The notes beneath the pieces are model-generated. The model was given only the letters and a program-made list of their open reading frames with translations, had not been told where the DNA came from and did no database searches. Below are positions 47,221-59,130 of a stretch of 64,000 nucleotides of DNA, in pieces. Source of the stretch: Eumeta japonica (lineage: Eukaryota > Arthropoda > Insecta > Lepidoptera > Psychidae); assembly GCA_005406025.1 (NCBI GenBank), contig BGZK01000708.1:186001-250000 (forward strand), given 5' to 3'. Position 1 is the stretch's first letter. Each line of letters begins with the position of its first letter. The translations under genes and the position numbers were made by a program.

Positions 47221-47378
47221 TAAACAAGATGAACATTAAAAACCGATAATTTACCATTAATATTCATTAATAGGAAATTATAGTTGATTAATGTCATTAA
47301 ATACATTTCTATCTAAAAACTCTTCACATATCAAGCTCTCTCATTAATTAAATCGGTTTTTAATGTTCATCTTGTTTA
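47221..47378. mobile_element. MITE with perfect 27-bp terminal inverted repeats
   Basis: Left arm 47221-47247 and right arm 47352-47378 are exact reverse complements (ends TAAACAAGATGAACATT... and ...AATGTTCATCTTGTTTA). Taking the outer TA pair as the target duplication, the element proper is 47223-47376 (154 bp), AACAAG...CTTGTT. TA duplications are the mark of Tc1/mariner transposases. The core is AT-rich and non-coding. The absence of any mismatch in the arms points to recent movement, unlike the decayed mariner beside it. Confidence 0.9.
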
Positions 47379-48059
47379 TATATCTTACATCAGTATAATT
47401 TTCATATTAAAAACAATATTGTTTTTTAATTAGCCGCTAAAACAATATCGCAAGCAGTATGATAAAAATATCGTCATTTTGAAACTTCATTTCGTGACGT
47501 TTTGCAAAACATGTGAGACAACGCGGATCGCAGTCGACCACATTTCAGAGTTGCAGCCGGCGCAGGCCGCACCGGAATGTCCTCGCCTACAATTTGCACC
47601 GGCCAACTTCTGTAATTGCATGTCGGTAGCGGGTGCGACATTTTCACGGCACTCCCACGTCAAAGTGTAAAAGTGTTCTTTTAGGATTTTACAAATAAGC
47701 TTATGAAGTTTTTAGTAACATTTCTAAGTGGTGAATTGAAATAAAATAAACCTGTTGTATTCGGAGATTTTTTATACATTTTTCTTGTTTTCGTTTTTGC
47801 TGCCACGTAAAATAAATCCTTTTTACGAATATTTTAACTCAAAAGACTACTCGTGCTCCAGCCCTCCACACTCACCCCACGCGAGTCGGGGCCTGCTAAA
47901 GGCGCTCACGAATGAGGCAACAACGTCCGTGACCGACAGCTTAACGTATTTTCCGAGATTCAAAGCGACTGGTTAATTATGAATAAAGTTAAAAAATCAT
48001 CAATCATTAATCGTAGTCAGCATTCGAACTGGGTATTTTCTAGTAACGGTTTCTGGTTT
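47379..48059. other. Intergenic sequence with small GC-rich patches
   Basis: A GC-rich patch at 47520-47660 and another at 47860-47950. In the second, an acceptor-like 'gtgctccag' precedes a frame reading PPHSPHASRGLLKALTNEAT, then TSVTDSLTYFPRFKATG and a stop at about 47975. It could be a terminal exon but the pyrimidine tract is weak. Confidence 0.25.
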
Positions 48060-48330
48060 GATGACACTTTCGATCAATCGACTACGAATGCTCTTGAACA
48101 ACTGGTCACCAAAGTTCTTGACCGATTAATGATTGCTCTTGACCGATCGATCATTAATTTTTTTGGCTAATCGACCACAAGAGCAATCATCTTATCGACT
48201 ATCAATGCTCTCGACCGATCGACAACAAACGCTCGCTTCTGACCAATTGTCCACCAACACTCTCGACTGATGGATGACAAATTCTCGCTTCTGACCAATT
48301 AACTACCGATGTTTTCAAACAACCGACTCC
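48060..48330 (+). repeat. Degenerate 20-28 bp minisatellite
   Basis: Recurring word cgatcgac(c/t)ac(c/a)aatgctct(c/t)gac with many changes: gactacgaatgctcttgaa, gtcaccaaagttcttgac, gactatcaatgctctcgac, gacaacaaacgctcgcttctgac, tccaccaacactctcgac. About ten units; one unit near 48165-48195 appears in inverted form (ccacaagagcaatcat). Confidence 0.75.
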
Positions 48331-49208
48331 GCTTATTATTTGTTAATTAGTCTTTTATTTCAAACAGCTATACGAATCAATGTTTGAAATTGAATCCTTC
48401 CTAGTCCAATGATCACAATTGGCGTCCATCACACGAAATCAAACAAAAAAACAATAGCAATTCGTCGTCATTGAACCTAACTTTCGTCCACAAAGTCCGT
48501 GTGTTAACATATATAGTCCAGCTATACATCGCGAACAAATGAACCAATACTGATGAAGTTTACACCGTTCAAGGATAAGCTCGGGCGACTTCCATTTTAG
48601 ATATTTGAACTATGATTCTTTACTATTTTTTTTTGAACGAAGCTACTTATCTGAAGAAAATTGTATTGTATTGATGGTATTTATAACATTCAACGAAGAT
48701 ATAGATCTGATTACATTCAGGAACTGAACAAATTATTAGTAATTAGAAATACTCGAAGATGTGGCACGCACTCATATACACGTACGTATACACCTGTTCT
48801 TTGAAAATGGTGATAAAAGCTTTTTAGGACATCAGAACGTTCAAATTTAATAGAACTTAGAAACCGAAAGATAGCACTGAAAATAGTAATTTTATTGTTT
48901 TTTTAAGTACAACTTTTTTAGAAAGAATTTTGGAAATGGGTAAATGTCAATAATCACATTTTTTAATAATATAAATAATTAATATTTCGGGACAAAATTC
49001 CTATTGCAATGATTTTCGAAAAAAATAATCTTCGACTTTGAAAACAATTTTGTTGATTTCTTATAAAATATTATACGTAATAATATGTAAAACTATAAAA
49101 AAACTAATTAAATTAAAAAAAAAATTACCTCGTAAAAGTATGTAAACCAAAAATATGCAGCCAGGATGACGTAGAAAAAGAAAAACATTAAATCAAATAT
49201 GACCAATA
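48331..49208. other. AT-rich intergenic sequence
   Basis: No recognised gene or repeat. Confidence 0.5.
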
Positions 49209-49276
49209 GCAGTCGGAGGCACATACACGGTAAAAGTCGGACATATAAGGCACTTGAAGCTCGTGCCTCCGACTGC
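49209..49276. repeat. Perfect 14-bp inverted repeat, 40-base spacer
   Basis: GCAGTCGGAGGCAC (49209-49222) and GTGCCTCCGACTGC (49263-49276). The spacer contains further partial copies (agtcggacatataaggcac). The arms are GC-rich in AT-rich surroundings. Possible tiny MITE or RNA hairpin. Confidence 0.75.
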
Positions 49277-51099
49277 AAATATTTATTATATTTGACTGGA
49301 TGATTTTCACATCGTCTTTTTTGCAGCTTTTTAGTTTAGTTTACACAGTCGGATTTTCTTTAATTTGTTTTGTATTTCGTAATATTTTCTTCTGTTTTAA
49401 TAATATACCTATTAAGATTTTTTACCTGTTTTTTAACGATGTCATTGACGTGTCTCATTGTTCTTGTGATAAATTGCTTTTATTTATATGTCATTATTAA
49501 GTAAATTGTCAGGTTGTGTAATTCTAAATAATTCTATATTGCGGAAAATGGTCTAGGTAACGTCATTTTGATTAGGCACCTATTGAATGATATGATACTC
49601 AATGTAATACGCATTTTTGTCCTATTTACGGTCATTTTGTATTTTATGACCACCTTTCTGGTTTCATTGAAACGTAACCTAGTTTAATCATTGACGACTT
49701 AAAAAAATCGATAGACAGCTTTTTCATTTAAATCCATACTGTCATTGGAAGATTTTGAGGATATAAGAAATCCTACACACACCCACTCGAAATGTTTGAA
49801 AGAATTTTTTTTTCACAACGTCTTTATTGGGATCGAAAAACGGTTATTTTGACTTTCAGTAATTTTAGTACAATTTGGTACTCGCGTCACCAAGACAAAT
49901 TTAACGTCGTGTGACACATCGAAATCGGTTTATAAGTTTAATAGCCACTAAGGAATATAGGAATGGTGATACATAAATGCACATACATATACATATAAAT
50001 ACATACGAACATATACACATACAGGTCAAGCACATAACCCTCATTTCGGGCTTCACCGCAGTCGGGTAAAAAGAAAAGGAAATCTGTGGAAAAGGAAATC
50101 CCGAGCGGATTAAAAAACAATTTAGACCTGTAATATATTGTCCAAACGACAAATACCATTAAGGGAACGCAGGCGGTCGCGTGGACCATCCGCGTCGTGC
50201 GCTCGGGGCGCGGGCGCCGCCTCAATATCCAACGGTAATAAATCAACTATTCCCGACGTATCCTCGCGAAACCCGAAGTTAGCACCGAAATGATATCTGA
50301 GAATTTCCGATCGCTGCTCGGGATCACATCGGGCGACCGTCCTCGGCGAACGTCTTGATAACAGCTACGTTCGGTGCCGGAATGAAACATACTATTATAG
50401 TCTTTACCTAAAAATACTGAACCTTAAATTTATGCATCGCGGTTGACACCTCTAGTCATTCGCGGCGGCACGCGTAAATCAAGCGATGTAACTTTCTTTA
50501 TTGAAAAAAAAAGTCCTTGTCTATGCGTTTATACGTTCGGTCCTGAGTTCGTGTAGTTTTTAGACAATCATAGTCGTCGCTATTTTCGCGTGGTGTTACT
50601 TTACATATGTTAAGACGCTGCTGTGGCACGTCTTAATGTATGTAAAACCAATAACAAATCCTCTATACATTTTTCTTTCAGATTGATTTTGATTTTAAAC
50701 AGTTGCACGCAGGCGCAGTGTAGGTCGTGGACTGCTGCAGACCGTCGCCGCTAATGAGTCGTCAACGCCTAGGACCATACAGCATAACGTGTTCTCGAAG
50801 AAAAAAAAGAGGTTTTTTCATTTGGTTTAAATCAAGAATTCGTTGGTCACGTTACCCGTGGTTAAGACGGAAACCGGCACTATCTGAATCAGTAGTATCG
50901 TTTTAGACCACAGGGTCGCTACCGGTTTTTTCAAATTTTACTTAAGTATTTATTGGCGTTTTACGTTTTTATTGATCGGAGTCGACCTCTGTAAATGCAT
51001 TAAGTAAATCACGTCTATATATATAATAAAGTCGTTAACGAGCCGTGTCTGTACATTAAACATTTTTTCTATGCTATATTGTAATACAAAATCGCAACG
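49277..51099. other. Intergenic sequence with a tacatata microsatellite and a CpG-rich island
   Basis: The simple repeat (catacatata-type) lies at 49970-50030. The island spans about 50160-50390 with several cgtcctcggcg-type words. Minus frames over these (49901-50152, 49938-50246) are by-products of the repeat and the island. A smaller CpG patch lies at 50690-50760. Confidence 0.4.
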
Positions 51100-51467
51100 G
51101 ACTCGAAATTACAAGCAGAACAGGGAGCAGAATCAAGAGTCCGCATCGGAAAGGATCGAAATCGAGATCAATATTGGATTTGAGACTTAAATCAGAATCA
51201 AAAGCATAGATGAATATGAATATATAGAGATCAAAAGCGTGACCGGGTTCGGAATAGGGTCCGAAATTGGAATCTAAATCGAAACAGAGTTCGGAATTAA
51301 AAGCGGGGCCATGATCGGAATCGAGAATGGAACAAATTTACACCGAGTGCCGGAGCGAGAACGAAATCAATAATTGGGTAACGATTGGGATCATGATGTA
51401 GAGCATGATTGGTCGATGTGCAGGATGAAGTATTTAATTGTATGGGCGGAGCTGCAGGCGGCAGCTA
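51100..51467 (+). mobile_element. Non-autonomous Helitron 3' part with purine minisatellite
   Basis: Internal tract of gaatc/gatcgaaat/gagatc words (51100-51400), then gatgaagtatttaattg, then atgggcggagctgcaggcgg followed by cagCTAGT. The segment GCTGC-aggc-GGCAGC forms a short hairpin directly before CTAG, the expected Helitron terminus. The end is like that of 36062-36091. The 5' part is missing. Confidence 0.7.
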
Positions 51468-51739
51468 GTAACAGTTATATGGGCATTAGGAGTAACCACT
51501 TTTTTTCTGCTATTTTTTGTCCTCCATATAGAAAGATTTCCATAAGTTACGACCGAGGTCTCCATCATTTCGAAACAAAACGAAACGTTTCGTATTGAAT
51601 CGGTCTAACTTGATCTGACGCATATCCTCAAATCAGACTTTAACCTTTGCATATGCTTTCCTCGTCATAACCTCTCTGAATGACGCAAACATCACTTTAT
51701 TTCAATAAAAAAGTACAGACGTAATTTTCACTAGACCGC
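51468..51739. other. Intergenic sequence
   Basis: Nothing recognised. Confidence 0.5.
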
Positions 51740-52060
51740 CCGTGTCGCTCAAGCGAACGAAGTCGCAGGCGTCGCTATAGCTGATTTAAGGCGCGGCCCG
51801 GCCCGCGGCGCTCGCTGCATCGCCTTAACTCGATCCCTTAGCCGCCTGCGCGTATCCCGTCGCATTAATCACTCCCGAGATTTGGAACTCGCAGATTCCT
51901 ATCGGAGGAGAGCCCGGTTTATACATTTTTTTCGGCGTGGACTATGTTCAGCCGGATGAGTCGAGCCCTGGCTTACGCGCGGGCGGCCGCAGTGCGGCGC
52001 TGCGGCGCGGCCGCCCGCGACGACGGAGGAGCACTTTTGAAACTTCCACCGAACATGTTT
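51740..52060. other. CpG-rich island with a long GC palindrome; possible minus-strand exon
   Basis: GCGGGCGGCCGC and GCGGCCGCCCGC form perfect 12-bp arms (about 51979-52018). On the minus strand an ATG at 52056 opens MFGGSFKSAPPSSRAAAP and continues to an in-phase CGC|GTAAGC donor at 51976 (26 codons plus 2 bases). This could be a first exon, but the Ala/Arg/Pro composition simply follows the GC content. Confidence 0.3.
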
Positions 52061-54769
52061 AATTCGTGATTTAAATAAATAATGATGTGATAAAAAACGC
52101 TTTCTCTTTACTCGTCTTTCCTTCTTTATCAGTTGAACCCTGGGAAGGTTGCGTAAATGCAAATTTTAATTTTGTTTTTATTAAACCTTTCCAGTATCTT
52201 TACTTTTATTGATATGAGGGCAAATTAATAGGAATTCAACTAAAAAAAAATTGTATGGCAGTTGTCCTGGATTCAAATCATTTAGAATTTTTATGGTAAT
52301 GATACACAACATCATCTATTAAAAATTGTTAAAAACCTTTCCAGTAACGTATATGCATGAAGTATATTTTTTATTATACAAGAAAGAACATTGTTAATCT
52401 CTATGAAAAAAAGTTTTAAGTGGGGAAAGTAACGGTTTTAATGGGATTAAATGCAATAACTTTTCCTAAATACGTCGGTTAGTTCGTAAATATATAAAAT
52501 ATAGATATTAACGAAACTTTGATGGCAGTTCTAAAATATTGCTTTTAAATTCAAAATACTTTAATGTCCTCACAATCAAAAATAATTCTGTGACTTTTCT
52601 TTCTTGAATGAGTTACATTTGGAATTTAAGCCTTGCTGTCGCTCACCGTCTACCTTTAATTTGTTGGCATTCGAAGCATACGCTCGCACAATCTATACTT
52701 CAGACTGAGGGGCGAGAACGTAGAGGTAGGGCGACGGCAGCTCGTCGGTCAACAGCGTCGCCTTCGAACCGGAAGGTACCGGAATCGATTTTGATCACGA
52801 GTAAAGAGTCCAATCGGCCGCTACCGGCCGTTGTCGTCGCGTCCGTGACGGCCACCGTCAGCGCCTTTCGGTGTAACAGCCGACGTACAGCAACTCCAGC
52901 AGTTCCATTTTAAATTAATGCCTCCCTAAAATCTACGTGCCGGACAGAACTATGTCTCTCAGTTTTTCAATTCTCTTACGAAAGTTTTGACGTTTTATTT
53001 CGAACGTGACGAAGAATGAAAACAAGATTCACGTTTCAATCTTCGCATTTTACGTATCACGAAGACATATCTCTCCTCTGCAGCCGCTCGGCTGAGGCTG
53101 TTCAGGTGCGGTTATTGACAGGCTGCAACGTCCTCGCCGCGCGCTCGAGCCCCGCCGGCGAAAAACTTTGTTATGCGATTTCCGCAGATGGAAGTATTGT
53201 TTCACGCGAAAACACAATACACCGAAATAGATTAATGGGGGAAAACGGGAGGAGCTTTATTAGATTTCAGAAGTTAGCCGTCGGAGGGACACTGTGAGGG
53301 AATCACATACGCTTTTCCGCGGTCAACGGACGAATATAATTTATATATTTACACCGAGAGGTCGGCGAGTAGCGGAAAATTAAATCGAACGGCTGCGAGT
53401 TCATCTCCCGTGGAGAGGGATCCGTATATTGGATATCTATCTAATTTTTTTTTAATCCGTCCCAAATATGTTAGTGATAATTAAAAAAAAGACTGTAAAT
53501 CGGATTGTAAAGGAAAATATGTTTAATGTATTGTATGCTGTTGGATTTTGTCTTATCTTGTTTTTTTTAATTTCGTTGTCCCAGAGATAGAAGGTATTCT
53601 GATATTTTATTTTCAGATTTGTCCTTAATATTCGGTTTATAGTGGAATTTGAATCGCATTAATGCAAAGTCCAGTATAAATTAACCAGTAACGTATAATT
53701 TAAATATCAGTTTAAACTTGACATTTGAATAGGTATAAAGTCCACTATAAATAAGTATATGCTAAGTATGCGCTCACTCTTACTGAATATCTGTTTGTAC
53801 TAAAAATAAAAACAAAACGAAGAAAATTACAGACTTACATATAAAAAACTCACGCTTATTTCTTAGAGAGGTAAGACTAGACTACTTTACATATTGCTTC
53901 ACTAACATCCATCAAACTTTTCGTGCAAGCTCGTCGGTTTCGGACACTTAAAATTTGACCCTTTTTTCATATAGCAACAATTCGGTCTGCATAGGACTTT
54001 CGAGGGCGACCCTTGGCGTTATTTCCACCACACACATTCGCTCTACAGATTTGTTTTATCGGTCTACTTTCATTCGTCCCCTTCAGCTGGCCAAACCATA
54101 GCAGCATGCTTTTTTTTTACTCAAGGCACTACACTTTATTCCAAAGTACAGCGCTCTTCGACTTCACAGTTCCTGCATATATCTCTCAAACACACTCCAC
54201 GCGTGCTGTGCAGACAGTGCATCTGCGGTGTCAGTTCTACTTTCGTTGCCCTTAAGCGTCACCCAGCGTTCACTATCGGACGTAAAGCGTAAGGATCAAG
54301 AATTCGCTATGGGTAGGCAAACGCGTTTGTCGTGAGGCACTTTCACTATCACAGAACGTAAAGAGAGGATTCATTTTCTCTTTATGTTCGGTGTTTGCTA
54401 TCCAAAATGAATTATCATCATATTTGATATGTGCCAACACTAGTTATTGGACAGGGGCAGCACTGGCGCCGCCATGTCTTTACTTAGTACGTTTTTCTTA
54501 AGTAATGGCGTTATGTTACGTTGCTATTCCAAAATAATGAATGTTTAAATAGTATTGATAGTATTTATTAATTATCTCATTTAAAAATATAACGAGAACA
54601 ACAAAAATTTTAACATTTTTATTCGTAGTAGTTTGCACATGTTTTTACTAAATAACTTGCCTGCGAGCGTGATGTATTTTCGGGATATTAGTCCACTGTA
54701 TTTATCAAAATATGACTGCGGGCAACATAAGGGGTGAGATTGAATACAATTGTAGCATTTTTCAAAACT
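52061..54769. other. Intergenic sequence with CpG-rich patches at 52680-52890 and 53080-53170
   Basis: The 101-codon ATG frame at 52608-52913 covers the first patch; its second half (ESILITSKESNRPLPAVVV, ASVTATVSAF) is protein-like but has no motif. A 93-codon frame (53016-53297) covers the second. Neither can be called a gene. 53400-54769 is AT-rich with nothing recognised. Confidence 0.35.
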
Positions 54770-54967
54770 TTGTCCAGTTGTCTATCTATCTATTGACCCA
54801 GCTAATCTCCAAAATTACTAGACGAATTTTAGTAAAGTTTTCACAAGTATCTTGAGTCTAAGGCATAACATATGGGCTTTATTTCATCAAAATCCGGCTA
54901 ATGGATATTAGTGAATTTTTAAAAATAAATTCCACACGTACGTACATACGTACCAGGACATAGCTAG
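54770..54967 (+). mobile_element. Helitron-type repeat remnant
   Basis: Contains 'gtccagttgtctatctatcta', 'gctaatctccaaaattactag', 'gacgaattttagtaaag' and 'cttgagtctaaggcataac', paralleling the left part of the 35200 element. It ends with an AGCTAGCTTATAA segment (CTAG at 54964-54967). The minisatellite part is absent. Confidence 0.5.
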
Positions 54968-55689
54968 CTTATAACCACTTCCTACAGACTTGTGATTAAT
55001 TATAAATAACCTACTTCTTATTTTATTTCTCTCGTCTGTATTGTATTAAAACTACACGTAGTTATGCAGTGTATGTTAGACATATTTATGCATCTAACAT
55101 ACATTCGCTAAAATACAAAGATACATACTCATTCCACTTGCATTTATCAACTATTCTTCTCTCAAAGAAAAAGAAATCATGTACATGTATAATAAGATTT
55201 AACAATAAGTATTCCCCGTAATTAATTAATATAATCTGTGCTATGAAAGATGTACGGTCTCCTGGCACGAGTACTTTATAAGGGACCAACACAATATTAT
55301 TTAATTAAATCGTGTTTTTTACGTGTATGTTACTTGCAATGTAATTATGAATACTAAATAGAATACATTCTAATACAAATACGTCTTTTTTATAGCCTCA
55401 CATAATTACTCCTAGTATTCGGTAGCCAGGTACGAAGTACTCGGTGCAGATTAAAGTTTCGCACAAATCGAAGTTCACCATTACGAGTCGTTCGCCGCCG
55501 GTCGTCTCATGTTTCGCCCGCGCTGTGAGCTTTCGCCGGCGCTCAAGGTGTGGGTTTCGTCACGACGTTTTCCGTCATATTAGCGAGTGGTATATTGTTG
55601 AATAAACAGACGTCTTCGTGCGCGCACGCGTGAATGCGTGATACGCGTGTAGATACGATCAAACTCGCGTCTTCGAGCCGAGAGTAATG
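54968..55689. other. Intergenic sequence; CpG-rich island from 55430
   Basis: AT-rich until 55430. The island (55430-55690) continues past the repeat start to about 55860. A 10-bp inverted repeat gtatgttaga...tctaacatac lies at about 55072-55103. No gene supported. Confidence 0.4.
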
Positions 55690-56550
55690 CACTACAGGTG
55701 AAAAAACTACGTTGTTACTCTTGTTGGCGTCAACGTCGGCATCCGTCGTGCGCGTTCGGGCGGCCTCGGCTCTTCAGCCGACGACGGGCGGGCGCACGCG
55801 CACGGCTGGAAAAGGAGATCGCATCGGCCGCCTGTGACCGCACGCTGCCGATTTAATTTTCTACTCTTTAACAATTTTCGAAATAAATAAGTGTACAAGT
55901 AGTTTTTTATTTTTTTATTTAATCGGAGTTCCATTTATTAACACATTTTTCTTTGTTTCCCGCGCGTAATAGGTATAAACAGTTTCATTGCCTATAACTA
56001 CAGAAAGAAGTACGTATATCAAATGTGACTCTTAAACTAGTGTAAAATAAGGTGCACCAGCAAAAGATGTCCATAGCACTTACGTCCTTTTGTTGAAAAG
56101 CGCAGTATTTTGGAAATAACTTAAAAACGAAATATCTATATTATTTTTTTAAATATTTTTAGACATACGGTTTAGAAAATAAAGGGGAGGGTTTCTAAAT
56201 TAGCACACAATTTCTGCTAATTTAGAAGCGATTATTTCAAAAAATATGAAACCTAAAAGTTTTTTTTTTAATAACTGTAGAAATATGTGCCACACGTTGA
56301 TATTTGGTGAAAAAAAATTTCAGTCTCTGTTACATGTATGGAGTGCCCCGCTAGAAATATTTATTTTTGTTATTTCACCACGAAACTAAGTAACGGTTTA
56401 TATAAGGCACCTGTACTCCAAATTTCATCAGTATACATCTTGTAGTATTTTAGTAAAATCCTGTGACATACGGACGAACGGGCGGACAAACGGAGGGACA
56501 TGACGAAACTATAAGGGTCCGTTTTGCCATTTGGTTCGGAACCCTTAAAA
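55690..56550 (+). repeat. Long interspersed repeat, copy 1, with a GC-rich segment inside
   Basis: The start 'aaaaaactacgttgttactc' (about 55703) matches 61778. The main body runs from ataggtataaacag (55970) through 'ccttttgttgaaaagcgcag' and 'gttacatgtatggagtgcc' to 'aactataagggtccgttttg' and ggaaccctta (56550). Every block has its counterpart in the same order at 61778-62447. About 235 bp (55725-55960), mostly CpG-rich, is present only in this copy. Confidence 0.85.
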
Positions 56551-57831
56551 AGGACTTTTATGTAGGTCGTCGCCGCAGAAGCGGGGAATCTTAAACGTTA
56601 GAGTACACGTTTGCACCGAACCTGACGATGTGAGGGAGCGCGCTGTCGCGATCAGACAGCTTTGTCAGCTTGAACGGACGTGCGAAAACTTTAAGCTTTT
56701 CGTCTGGGATCACTAAAAGTGTAAGTTTGTAACGCGAAGGGCAATGCGCAATGTGCCGAGCGCTTTGCTATTTTAAATTAAAATTTATTTTCTACCCCTA
56801 CTGCTTATGGGTAACTTAGAACTGTCGAATAAAAGAATGTGTCGAATAAAAAGTGATAAATTTCAACCACTAATCAGTTTTACCAGAAAATGGTGTTACG
56901 GAATCGACTATTTCGACGAGTAAGAATTTGGAATTCATAATATTCTTTAATCAGAAGAATATCTTTATTCTGAAAAACAATATTTACCCCCAAGAACTAA
57001 AATATCAGTAATATCGGAATATAAAAATCAACATATAAATATCGAAAAATCAAATAAATATCAATATTAGGAAAGTTAAAACAAACTTGAATTCGCATTC
57101 GAAGTATACTTAACTCTAAGGAATGTATTGATTTATCAGCTCACGAGTCGGTACTTTATTAACTGGAAGTAATTACGGCAGAACTTAGGCTGTAAGCGCA
57201 GGTCGCAGGATGCTAAGTTTTTAGAAGTCAATGTTGATTTGTTTGAATCGACCAAAAACGTATGAAAATGAGGATTTATTTTAAAGTTTGAACTAGAATG
57301 AAAAAAAATACAATTATATCAAAAATCATGTTTATTAAAATTACGAAATGATAATGTTAAGAAATATTCACATGATTTTTAAAACAATCACCATGTTTTT
57401 TGTGTATTCCAGATATTTCCATAAGTCTTGTCGATGTGGACTATACTCGTACATCCACAAGACATTGTGAAGAGCAATACAAACAATTTCAATGTTTGTA
57501 CACTTTTTCTCCCACTTATTCAATTATATAAACAGTTTCAAATAAGGATGTAGTGTTCCGTAGTTAGTCTTGATGACGACTGATTGAGAAAGCTGCGCAG
57601 TGCCAGTGAGATTTGAGCACCGAGGGTTCGGTAAAACAACACAATATATTTGTATTGAATTCTCAAATTATTTCCATTGATTCATTTGTGTATTCCTAGC
57701 ACGCTTGGTCAATTTTTATTGATTGTTTTTCTTAAGTTTACACTACGTTCACCTCATCTTAGAATCTTGTGCATATAACTGTTTTACAATAGAGCATATA
57801 TAACAAAAATAAATTGATACGGACTAAGTAT
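56551..57831. other. Intergenic sequence
   Basis: No recognised gene or repeat; slightly GC-richer at 56570-56760. Confidence 0.5.
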
Positions 57832-57839
57832 GTACTCAC

Positions 57840-58006
57840 CAGGGCCGAACCACAAGTTAAGGGGGCCCTGGGCCAATACTACTTAGGGGTTCACCTATTT
57901 TTTCGCATATCATCTATTTTTGACTGACTTGACTTAGCCGGGGGCCCCCTGAATCCACGGGGCCCTGGGCTGAAGCCCGAAAAGCCATATGGTAGATCCG
58001 GTCCTG
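57840..58006. mobile_element. hAT-type MITE with perfect 8-bp target duplication
   Basis: The element starts CAGGGCCGAACCAC and ends TGGTAGATCCGGTCCTG; the inverted end (CAGGACCGGATCTACCA) matches the start with few changes. It is flanked on both sides by GTACTCAC (57832-57839 and 58007-58014). CAGGG-type ends with 8-bp duplications are diagnostic of hAT transposition. The 167-bp inside is non-coding, with ggggccctgggc near both ends. Confidence 0.9.
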
Positions 58007-58014
58007 GTACTCAC

Positions 58015-58779
58015 GTAATTAGCAAGTGTCAATCTATACTGGATGCTTATACCGGAACGAAACGAGGCGAACTATGGGCTTCTTAGAAGTTTCCTGTAAT
58101 TTATAACTAAAGAATTATTTTTATATATTTTTTCAAGTTTTGAGACGCAGTATTTTCGGAGGTAAGGTGGAATAAGTTTAAAAAGCATTTATTTTGAAAT
58201 TATTTAAATATATATTCGAAATCTTTACAATAGTGCTTTCATTAACCCCTAAAGTGACCCTAAAAGTGATCCTTATATTTAAAATTGTTTTATTTACATT
58301 GCACGTCCGTGTTTGGGTCACAGACGTTATATTTGCACCGAATATCAACTTGGTCGGTCAAGTAAACTTAGAGCAAACTGGCTCTGACAGAGAGACATAC
58401 GTACAAGTGATCCTGTAAGATTTCCGTTTTTTTCTATTTGAAGATAACCCTAAAAGTATTGAACTATCGACTGCGGACCTGCGAGTGAACGCTCTTATAT
58501 TTATAAATTTAAATGTAGATTATTACGCACTTTCTCACGGCCTTGGACGGAAAACTTTTGTATTTTCATATAACGAATATCATAAAAAAATATGTAGCAG
58601 TGCTCCGAAGAACTCGAAGCAATACCAATTAAGGAAACCAACAAATCATATTCTATGATCACTGAAATTGTATTATCTTCAAAATGACAATAGCAGCAAT
58701 ATGTATAACATCGACATATGTACATATCGTTCGTAATAAATTACTATCTTTACCTACCACCCAATTACCTCCCTCGGTC
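58015..58779. other. AT-rich intergenic sequence
   Basis: No recognised gene or repeat. Confidence 0.5.
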
Positions 58780-59130
58780 CCGATTGTGGAAAATCACAGC
58801 GAAGTTCGTCCGGTATGAGGACATCTGGAGCGGCGGCCGCCGCCGAATTCTCTTCGGAGGTCCGCCGCGGTGGTCGGCCACGTCACGAAGAGAGGTGCGG
58901 TCTCAGGACTTAAATTTGAACTCTTCGCAGCTTGGGTTGAGTTAGCTAGAGGATGACTTTGTGGATCGTCAACCAGAGGCGAAGGACCACCGAGCGTAGG
59001 CCTCCGCGAATCTGTATGATTCGATTTCAATTTTGGTTTTCCGCATCGAGCGCTCGCCGGTCGCGTTACTTTGATCGTCACGCCTAATCCTAGTTGGGAA
59101 GGGACGCAGTTACGTTTTAGAGCTAACACG
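58780..59130 (-). other. CpG-rich island with a 111-codon minus-strand open frame
   Basis: The frame 58794-59129 begins at a GTG, not an ATG, so it is not a full eukaryotic coding sequence. Residues such as KSNHTDSRRPTLGGPSPLVD and SSNLSPETAPLFVTWPTTAA look like a disordered, Ser/Pro-rich protein segment, so an internal exon is possible. No strong acceptor or donor frames it. Regulatory island is the alternative. Confidence 0.3.

Noticed and set aside
49938..50246. 102-codon minus frame with Tyr/Met/Val-rich 'YVYMFVCIYMYMYV' segment as a membrane protein
   Set aside because: The segment is the translation of the catatacatata simple repeat; the rest is island sequence.
55707..55934. 75-codon minus frame over the CpG-rich insert as a coding exon
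   Set aside because: Arg/Pro-rich by base composition, and the segment lies inside a non-coding interspersed repeat.
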